The notes beneath the pieces were generated by a model that was not told the origin of the DNA, made no database searches, and was given only the letters and a program-made list of their open reading frames with translations. Position numbers and translations under genes: made by a program. A stretch of DNA of 5,491 nucleotides, from NCBI GenBank assembly GCA_041584015.1, contig JBFHES010000289.1, positions 1 to 5,491 on the forward strand. The letters are read 5' to 3'. Position 1 is the first letter of the stretch; the number at the start of each line of letters is the position of its first letter. Below are positions 1 through 4,287 of this stretch, in pieces. Source of the stretch: JBFHES01 sp041584015. GTDB taxonomy: Bacteria; Bacteroidota; Bacteroidia; Bacteroidales; M50B96.

Positions 1-750
1 GACGGTTCGCTTAATGAACTCGTTCAAACTCGTCTCGAAAATATCATTCACACTGCTCAGTTCACCGACATAAAGGATCAGCTCAATAACTGGGCAGAAA
101 ATGGTTATAACGATTTATTGTTTGGCGCATTTATTATTGCCAAATACCAGTTTCCAGATTTAAGTTATGAAGAAGTAGAGCAAAAAATCGAACAGATTAG
201 ACACGATGCATGGTTGGAGCTAACACCCAACCTTACAGCCCTTGAAAAGGTAAAAATCATCAACCATATACTTTTTGACATTCATAAATTCTCGGGCAAT
301 ATTGCAAACTATTACTCTCCCCGAAACTCATACATCAATCAGGTGCTGGAAATGAAGAAGGGGAATCCGATATCGCTATCTCTTGTTTACTCAGTTATTT
401 CGCAACGTCTGGGCATTCCTATTTATGGAGTCAATCTACCAAAAAACTTCATTTTAGCTTACGCTGATGAGGTGGAAGGTCTGCATACCTATGAAGGTGA
501 TGAAAATGAACAAATCCTATTTTATATTAACCCATTTAACAGAGGAGCTGTTTTTGGGAAGCGTGAAATTGATTATTACATAAAGCAACAAAAGCTGGAG
601 CCTCAAAAAGCCTTCTTTATTCCCTGCTCAAATCTTGAGATTATTCAACGAATGCTCTTAAACCTGATTCACTCATATGAGCAACAAGGCTATAAAGAGA
701 AGATTGTTGAATTGCAGGAACTATTTAAGATTATAAAAACACACCAATAG
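1..750 (+). CDS. SirB1-type transglutaminase-fold protein (5' partial, start off the left edge)
   Basis: The reading frame is open from base 1 to the TAG at 748-750, giving 249 visible residues. The visible N-terminal stretch (LVQTRLENIIHTAQF) and the helical segment after it look like the N-terminal region of SirB1/Transglut_core2 proteins, so the TTG at 118 is an internal Leu codon and not a start. Perhaps 40 residues are missing, judging from the usual family length of about 270-290. The core signature is at visible residues 109-128 (NSYINQVLEMKKGNPISLSL), followed by GIPIYGVNLPKNFILAY (139-155) and INPFNRG (176-182). Where a true transglutaminase has Cys, His and Asp, this protein seems to have Ser, Asn149 and Asn177, so enzymatic activity is doubtful; E. 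coli SirB1 as I remember it is similarly degenerate. No signal peptide can be judged because the N-terminus is missing. The function is unknown, and the neighbours give no clue. The family call is fairly sure. Confidence 0.85.
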   Translation, partial: DGSLNELVQTRLENIIHTAQFTDIKDQLNNWAENGYNDLLFGAFIIAKYQFPDLSYEEVEQKIEQIRHDAWLELTPNLTALEKVKIINHILFDIHKFSGNIANYYSPRNSYINQVLEMKKGNPISLSLVYSVISQRLGIPIYGVNLPKNFILAYADEVEGLHTYEGDENEQILFYINPFNRGAVFGKREIDYYIKQQKLEPQKAFFIPCSNLEIIQRMLLNLIHSYEQQGYKEKIVELQELFKIIKTHQ

Positions 751-769
751 CCTGTGAAGTGTATCTTGC

Positions 770-789
770 TGTAAAGTGCATGCTTTACA
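770..789. repeat. Small inverted repeat downstream of the SirB1-type gene
   Basis: TGTAAAG at 770-776 is the exact reverse complement of CTTTACA at 783-789, leaving a 6-base spacer (TGCATG). It lies 20 bases after the TAG of the upstream gene, where a terminator would be expected. No T-run follows on either strand, however, and the stem has only two G-C pairs. It could be a weak terminator or pause site, a protein-binding palindrome, or chance in AT-rich DNA. Confidence 0.4.
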
Positions 790-797
790 ACTCATAC

Positions 798-815
798 AAA
801 TTTCAAAAGAAATTT
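798..815. repeat. AT-rich inverted repeat just upstream of the START-gene promoter
   Basis: AAATTTC (798-804) and GAAATTT (809-815) form a perfect 7-bp inverted repeat around an AAAA spacer. It directly abuts the candidate -7 box at 816-823, so it occupies the space between the expected -33 and -7 elements, where an operator would block polymerase. With one G-C pair per arm, chance is a serious alternative. Confidence 0.35.
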
Positions 816-823
816 TACTTTTG
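816..823 (+). promoter_or_regulatory. Candidate -7 element for the START-domain gene
   Basis: TACTTTTG matches the Bacteroidota -7 consensus TAnnTTTG exactly. It ends 20 bases before the TTG start at 844, which predicts a very short leader of roughly 14 bases. No convincing TTTG is found at the usual -33 distance, so this is weaker than the ribH promoter. Confidence 0.4.
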
Positions 824-843
824 ATCAAGCAATTATTTTAACA

Positions 844-1494
844 TTGAAAAGATCAGCAACATCATATCATTCATGGTTGATAATTATTGTGCTCCAAACA
901 TTGTTTCTATCAACCGTATTGAACAATCAGCTTTACGCTCAAAAAGATCGTCCATGGATTTTAGTTTCAGAGAGCGACGGCATTCGGGTTTACCAACACG
1001 ACAGCATTAGAACTGTTAAAGAGTTTAAGGCAAGCTTTGACCTTGCCTGTTGCATTGATTCCGTAGAGAAACATATTATAGATCCAACAAGCTACAAACT
1101 TTGGATTAGCAGTATGGACGAGATTAAACTACTTGAACAAGAAACGGACACAACCGACTTCTACCACATGCAAGTAAGCGTTTGGCCGGTATTTACCAAA
1201 GAAGGCATTGTAAAAACAACCTTATATAAGGCAAATAATAATAAAAACAGCATTTATACACTTGAGCTTGACACCACCTATACCTATGCTTTTACCAACG
1301 AGGTAGTAAAATACCTGTACATTAAATGGGACTTGCACGCAATCTCACAGGATAGTACACATGTAAATATGTACTATATCTGCAACATCAAAAACTATAG
1401 CGATTGGGTGTACGATATTATTGACAAGCTCTACATTTACACTTTAGAAGACATTATAGCTGATCTAACATCGTTTGTCACAAAACAAGATTGA
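844..1494 (+). CDS. Exported START-domain (lipid-binding-like) protein
   Basis: This is a 216-residue protein. Residues 1-32 look like a Sec signal peptide: basic Lys2-Arg3, a hydrophobic stretch at about 12-26, and a likely cut after QLYA (residue 32). There is no lipobox cysteine, so a soluble periplasmic protein is inferred. Residues about 36-212 resemble a START/SRPBCC domain: the opening WILVSESDGIRVYQ, then VKEFKASFDL, an IIDPTSYKLWISSMDEIKLLEQ segment corresponding to the family's D...W...kvle pattern, VWPVFTKEGIVKTTL corresponding to the PWP(v)..RD segment, and a long C-terminal helix (YSDWVYDIIDKLYIYTLEDI). START domains bind lipids or other hydrophobic ligands in a deep pocket; the ligand here cannot be told. 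There is no in-frame ATG between the preceding stop at 772-774 and residue 91, so TTG at 844 is chosen because it places two basic residues right before the hydrophobic core. The gene is convergent with ribH. The domain call is good; the role is unknown. Confidence 0.8.
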   Translation: MKRSATSYHSWLIIIVLQTLFLSTVLNNQLYAQKDRPWILVSESDGIRVYQHDSIRTVKEFKASFDLACCIDSVEKHIIDPTSYKLWISSMDEIKLLEQETDTTDFYHMQVSVWPVFTKEGIVKTTLYKANNNKNSIYTLELDTTYTYAFTNEVVKYLYIKWDLHAISQDSTHVNMYYICNIKNYSDWVYDIIDKLYIYTLEDIIADLTSFVTKQD

Positions 1495-1510
1495 CGCTAT
1501 TGTATTAGCA

Positions 1511-2011
1511 TTAAGCTTCTTCTTCAAGTTGCTCCTGAAGTGCCACCATTTTAATAGCAGTAACAGCAGCTTCGTCGCCTTTATTACCATGCTTACCACC
1601 TGCCCTGTCTAAGGCTTGCTGTTGATCATTTGTTGTTAGTACACCAAAGATTACCGGTGCAGAATACGATAGATTAACCTGCGTGATTCCAGCAGCCACA
1701 CCTTGACAAATAAAATCGAAATGCCTTGTTTCTCCCTGGATAACACATCCCAAGGCGATTACTGAATCCACATCAGAATTTTCGAGCATAAGTTGACTTG
1801 CAAGACTCAATTCAAAAGTGCCTGGAACAAACTTCACGTTAATATCGTCTTCGTTTACGCCATGCTTCTTAAGCGTATCAATAGCTCCTTGCAACAGGGC
1901 TCCTGTAATTTCAATATTCCATTCGGCAACAACAATTCCTATGCGCATACCTTCTGCATTTGGAACTGAGTTTATATCGTAGTCTGATAAATTCTTAAGT
2001 ACTGTAGCCAT
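1511..2011 (-). CDS. ribH: 6,7-dimethyl-8-ribityllumazine synthase (riboflavin synthase beta subunit)
   Basis: RibH condenses 5-amino-6-(D-ribitylamino)uracil with 3,4-dihydroxy-2-butanone 4-phosphate to give 6,7-dimethyl-8-ribityllumazine, the penultimate step of riboflavin synthesis, in the cytoplasm. The protein is 166 residues, normal for the family. Visible motifs are VVAEWN (27-32, with Trp31 at the aromatic substrate-stacking position), VPGTFELSLAS (62-72), ALGCVIQGETRHFDFIC (86-102, with the catalytic His97, equivalent to His88 in Bacillus subtilis), FGVLTTND (122-129) and DRAGGKHGNKGDEAA (135-149, with phosphate-binding Arg136 and Lys144). All expected active-site residues are present. 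The ATG at 2009-2011 sits about 20 bases downstream of a full promoter. No other rib gene is in the window, so ribH stands alone, away from a ribDEBA-type operon. Oligomeric state (usually a 60-mer or a pentamer) cannot be read from the sequence. Confidence 0.97.
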   Translation of the reverse strand: MATVLKNLSDYDINSVPNAEGMRIGIVVAEWNIEITGALLQGAIDTLKKHGVNEDDINVKFVPGTFELSLASQLMLENSDVDSVIALGCVIQGETRHFDFICQGVAAGITQVNLSYSAPVIFGVLTTNDQQQALDRAGGKHGNKGDEAAVTAIKMVALQEQLEEEA

Positions 2012-2033
2012 TATTATGATCTTTAATTTACTG

Positions 2034-2063
2034 CAAAATTAGCTTATTTCTTCTGGATTCAAA
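2034..2063 (-). promoter_or_regulatory. ribH promoter (-33 TTTG and -7 TAATTTTG)
   Basis: Read on the minus strand, TTTG (2060-2063) is followed after 18 bases by TAATTTTG (2034-2041). Both elements and the spacing fit the Bacteroidota housekeeping promoter (TTTG, about 17-23 bases, TAnnTTTG). The predicted transcription start near 2029-2031 leaves a leader of roughly 20 bases, too short for an FMN riboswitch. It is the best-formed promoter in the window. Confidence 0.75.
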
Positions 2064-2111
2064 GTAGATTTATTGCCACCAATACTTCTTGCGACATGAG
2101 GTTGTAAACAT

Positions 2112-2147
2112 AAAAAATGTCCAACCGGCAATAGCCAATTGGACATT
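2112..2147 (-). terminator. Intrinsic terminator of the TPR gene
   Basis: On the minus strand the hairpin pairs AATGTCCAA with TTGGACATT (arms at 2139-2147 and 2116-2124; 9 bp), then a symmetric 2x2 internal loop, then GGC/GCC closing a 4-base loop. It is followed by six T residues (2117 down to 2112, the first two inside the stem). It starts 21 bases after the TAA of the TPR gene. There is no T-run on the plus strand, so it acts in one direction. It separates the TPR gene from ribH. Confidence 0.85.
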
Positions 2148-2167
2148 CTATATATCTAGTGAATTTC

Positions 2168-2842
2168 TTACAAATTCATTTTTGCTCTTTGGATATACTT
2201 ATCAATGCTTCTACCTTCATCAGAAGTCTTATAATCCTTTTTAATGGTTTCATAAGCAGCAAGAGCTTGCTTGTACTTACCTTCGGATTCGTATAACAAT
2301 CCAGCTTTCATTAAAAAATATGGAGATGAAAAGTTATTATCCATTCCACCTGCTTTCATGTATGAACTAAGCGCTTTTTCGTTCTGACCAAGTTCTGCAT
2401 AAGCATCACCCATGGCACCAATAGCCATTGGTTGAATTACTCGCTCGTCGCCACTAAAATTACCTAAGTAACTAATCGCCTCATCAAACTGACCTAGATT
2501 TAAACAACAAATACCTGCATAGTAATTAGCAAGGTTTCCACTTTTAGTCATGCCATAAGTATCAGCAATGTAATCAAAGCCAAAATTATTGTTATCACCG
2601 TTTAAAGCCAGGTTAAATGAATCCTGCTCGAAATAGAGTTCTGCCTGGAACATATCTTCCAAAGCTTCGGCCTCTTTCGGAGCTAAATAAAACTTGTTAT
2701 ATGCAAGATAGATTCCAGCAACCACAATAATAATACCCACTACTAATGAAAGCATTTTGCTATTGTCTTCTATAAATTGTTCTGTCTTACCCAGCGCACC
2801 TTCAACTAGTTCAAAATCGTCTGTTGTATTCTTTTTTGCCAT
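2168..2842 (-). CDS. Membrane-anchored tetratricopeptide-repeat protein
   Basis: This 224-residue protein begins with a short charged cytoplasmic tail (1-29), including the TEQFIEDN element. One membrane helix follows at about 30-48 (MLSLVVGIIIVVAGIYLAY), and then a helical extracytoplasmic domain. TPR-like helical pairs are visible at about 103-129 (NLANYYAGICCLNLGQFDEAISYL), 140-166 (AIGAMGDAYAELGQNEKALSSYMKA) and 174-206 (PYFLMKAGLLYESEGKYKQALAAYETI), each with the usual small-residue, Tyr and Ala pattern. The plan resembles the YfgM-like TPR_21 family, whose E. coli member associates with the SecYEG translocon and periplasmic chaperones; whether that role applies here is unproven. TPRs bind other proteins, so a scaffold or chaperone role is a fair guess. 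The positive N-terminus and topology suggest N-in, C-out. The gene has its own promoter and terminator and is divergent from recF, a neighbour I recall as common in this phylum. Confidence 0.9.
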   Translation of the reverse strand: MAKKNTTDDFELVEGALGKTEQFIEDNSKMLSLVVGIIIVVAGIYLAYNKFYLAPKEAEALEDMFQAELYFEQDSFNLALNGDNNNFGFDYIADTYGMTKSGNLANYYAGICCLNLGQFDEAISYLGNFSGDERVIQPMAIGAMGDAYAELGQNEKALSSYMKAGGMDNNFSSPYFLMKAGLLYESEGKYKQALAAYETIKKDYKTSDEGRSIDKYIQRAKMNL

Positions 2843-2874
2843 TTCAATATTATTATCTCGTTCTGAAAACTGCG

Positions 2875-2882
2875 CAAAAATA
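2875..2882 (-). promoter_or_regulatory. TPR-gene -7 element
   Basis: Read on the minus strand this is TATTTTTG, an exact TAnnTTTG match followed by CGCAG. It ends 32 bases before the ATG at 2840-2842, giving a predicted leader of about 28 bases. Only a weak -33 (TTTA at 2901-2904, 18-base spacing) is present. Confidence 0.55.
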
Positions 2883-2996
2883 AACCTTTTACCTATTAAA
2901 TAAAATAGTAACTGCTTTTTTTTTGAACTTAATACACCTACACCTTTATTTTGTAAGGTACTGATAGATTGAATTTAAAGATTGTAATTGAATATT

Positions 2997-3010
2997 GATT
3001 AAGCTTAATC
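2997..3010. repeat. Perfect 14-bp palindrome, possible operator
   Basis: GATTAAGCTTAATC is its own reverse complement. It lies between the divergent promoters, about 95 bases upstream of the recF -7 box and 115 bases upstream of the TPR one. A binding site for a dimeric regulator is possible. At uniform base composition such a palindrome would be expected about 0.02 times in 290 bases, and more often in AT-rich DNA, so chance is not excluded. Confidence 0.35.
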
Positions 3011-3102
3011 CAAAAATAAAGTATGAAAACCGCTAACGAATCATCAATATTTAACTCCTATATCTTGAATAGAGTTTCTAACCGCAACTAAGATAAAGTT
3101 GC

Positions 3103-3110
3103 TAATTTTG
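3103..3110 (+). promoter_or_regulatory. recF -7 element
   Basis: TAATTTTG matches TAnnTTTG exactly and sits inside GCTAATTTTGCAG (3101-3113), the same 13 bases as at the ribH promoter. It ends 23 bases before the recF ATG, giving a leader of about 17 bases. The best -33 candidate is TTTC at 3075-3078 with a rather long 24-base spacing, so the upstream half is weak. Confidence 0.6.
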
Positions 3111-3133
3111 CAGACTTAAACAGTTTCAGAAAC

Positions 3134-4249
3134 ATGGTATTAAATTCACTGTCGATCATTAATTTTAAAAACTACGAGCAATCTGACATTAATTTTTCGG
3201 ATAAGATAAATTGCTTTGTTGGGAATAATGGTGTTGGTAAAACCAATATTCTTGATGCTATCTATTACCTCTCCTTTTGTAAAAGTTGCTTTAATCCTAT
3301 CGACAGCCAGAATATTAGAAATGACCAGGACTTTTTTGTTATACAAGGTTTATATAAACGCAATAACAAAACAGAACAAGTTTATTGCGGATTAAAACGT
3401 GGCCAGAAGAAAACGTTCAAAAGGAATAAAACTGAGTACGCTAAGCTGGCAGAACACATTGGCTTTATCCCATTAGTTATTAAATCGCCTTCTGATATTA
3501 ATTTTATATACGATGGCAGCGAGGAACGGCGACGTTTTCTCGACAGCGTAATCTCACAGTTCGATCGTCAGTACCTTGATGATTTAATTAATTACAACAA
3601 GGTACTCTCGCAACGAAACAAGCTGCTAAAGAATAACAATGCGCAGGCATATGCAGACACATTCGAGATTTACAACGAACAGTTATGCAACTTTGGTTCA
3701 AAAATACACAGCAAACGAGCTAACTTTATTGATGAATTGGTTCCTATGTTTCAGCAATTTTTCAAGCAAATATCAGAAGGAAAGGAATCTGTTGACCTGA
3801 CATATAAATCGCAATTGCAAAAAGCAGATTTAAACGAATTACTGCATGAGTCGTTTAGAAAGGATTGCATGATGCAGTATACAACCAGCGGAATACACAA
3901 AGATGACTTAACGCTCACAATTGCGGATCAGCCTCTAAAAAAGTTTGCATCGCAAGGGCAACAAAAAACCTTTTTGGTAGCTTTAAAATTTGCTCAGTAC
4001 GATTTCATTATGAAGCAAACAGGAGTTAAGCCTCTACTCCTGCTGGATGACATTTTCGATAAGCTCGACAAATTCCGTGTAGAGCAAATTATAAAACTGG
4101 TAACCCAAAATCATTTTGGTCAAATATTCATATCAGACACTAGCGAAGACAGGCTGCAAACCATCCTGTCAAGGCAAGGCACCGATCATCGTATTTTTAA
4201 TATTTCAGAGAACCAAATAATTGAAGCAAAAAACCCTGAAATCGAATAA
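3134..4249 (+). CDS. recF: DNA replication and repair protein RecF
   Basis: RecF is an SMC-like ABC ATPase of the RecFOR pathway. It recognises single-strand gaps and, with RecO and RecR, helps load RecA onto SSB-coated DNA. The protein is 371 residues, the usual length. It opens with SLSIINFKNY (5-14), then Walker A GNNGVGKTN (30-38, Lys36), then AIYYLSFCKS (42-51). The conserved SPSDINFIYDGSEERRRFLD segment covers 118-137, and a coiled helical lid follows at about 145-245. The SGIHKDDL box is at 252-259, the ABC signature SQGQQKT at 273-279, and Walker B with the D-loop at LLLLDDIFDKLD (301-312). All ATP-binding motifs are intact. The start gives the standard family N-terminus. As usual in Bacteroidota, it is not in a dnaA-dnaN-gyrB cluster. 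It has its own promoter, and its last codons form half of the terminator hairpin. Confidence 0.97.
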   Translation: MVLNSLSIINFKNYEQSDINFSDKINCFVGNNGVGKTNILDAIYYLSFCKSCFNPIDSQNIRNDQDFFVIQGLYKRNNKTEQVYCGLKRGQKKTFKRNKTEYAKLAEHIGFIPLVIKSPSDINFIYDGSEERRRFLDSVISQFDRQYLDDLINYNKVLSQRNKLLKNNNAQAYADTFEIYNEQLCNFGSKIHSKRANFIDELVPMFQQFFKQISEGKESVDLTYKSQLQKADLNELLHESFRKDCMMQYTTSGIHKDDLTLTIADQPLKKFASQGQQKTFLVALKFAQYDFIMKQTGVKPLLLLDDIFDKLDKFRVEQIIKLVTQNHFGQIFISDTSEDRLQTILSRQGTDHRIFNISENQIIEAKNPEIE

Positions 4250-4267
4250 ACGATTTCAGGGTTTTTC
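4228..4267. terminator. Bidirectional terminator shared by recF and arcA, overlapping the recF stop codon
   Basis: A perfect 16-bp stem is formed by 4229-4244 and 4251-4266 (core CCCTGAAATCG / CGATTTCAGGG) with the loop AATAAA. On the plus strand the 3' arm ends in TTTTT (4262-4266). On the minus strand it ends in six T (4233 down to 4228). It therefore should stop recF from the left and arcA from the right; the arcA TAG lies 21 bases from the hairpin. The recF TAA (4247-4249) is in the loop, and the last codons of recF make the 5' arm. Confidence 0.93.
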
Positions 4268-4287
4268 TACTATTCTTTTATTGAACA

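Larger units (their letters stand above)
2843..3133. other. Divergent intergenic region between the TPR gene and recF
   Basis: This 291-base AT-rich stretch holds no convincing gene. It contains the TPR-gene promoter (minus strand, 2875-2882), a run of nine T (2916-2924), several ATTG-containing words between 2968 and 3000 (ATTGAAT occurs at 2968-2974 and again at 2987-2993), a perfect palindrome at 2997-3010, and the recF promoter (3103-3110). The two -7 boxes are about 220 bases apart, so the promoters do not overlap. A 22-codon ORF at 3023-3091 is the only small reading frame I noted, and nothing supports its expression. Confidence 0.6.

Noticed and set aside
1495..1510. GCTA...TAGC dyad in the gap between the START gene and ribH
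   Set aside because: Only 4 bp pair and there is no T-run, so it is too weak to call a terminator.
2012..2111. Possible FMN riboswitch ahead of ribH
   Set aside because: The conserved RFN-element boxes are not visible, and the predicted leader is only about 20 bases.
2916..2924. Run of nine T upstream of the TPR gene, considered as a slippage tract or terminator tail
   Set aside because: No hairpin precedes it, and it lies in non-coding AT-rich DNA, where such runs are expected.
3023..3091. A 22-codon ORF (MKTANESSIFNSYILNRVSN...) upstream of recF
   Set aside because: It ends before the recF -7 box, so it is not a leader of the recF transcript. It has no clear promoter and no recognisable features, and short ORFs are common by chance.
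3146..3346. Minus-strand ORF of 66 codons inside recF
   Set aside because: It lies wholly opposite the conserved Walker A region of recF, has no family resemblance, and is a shadow of a well-supported gene.
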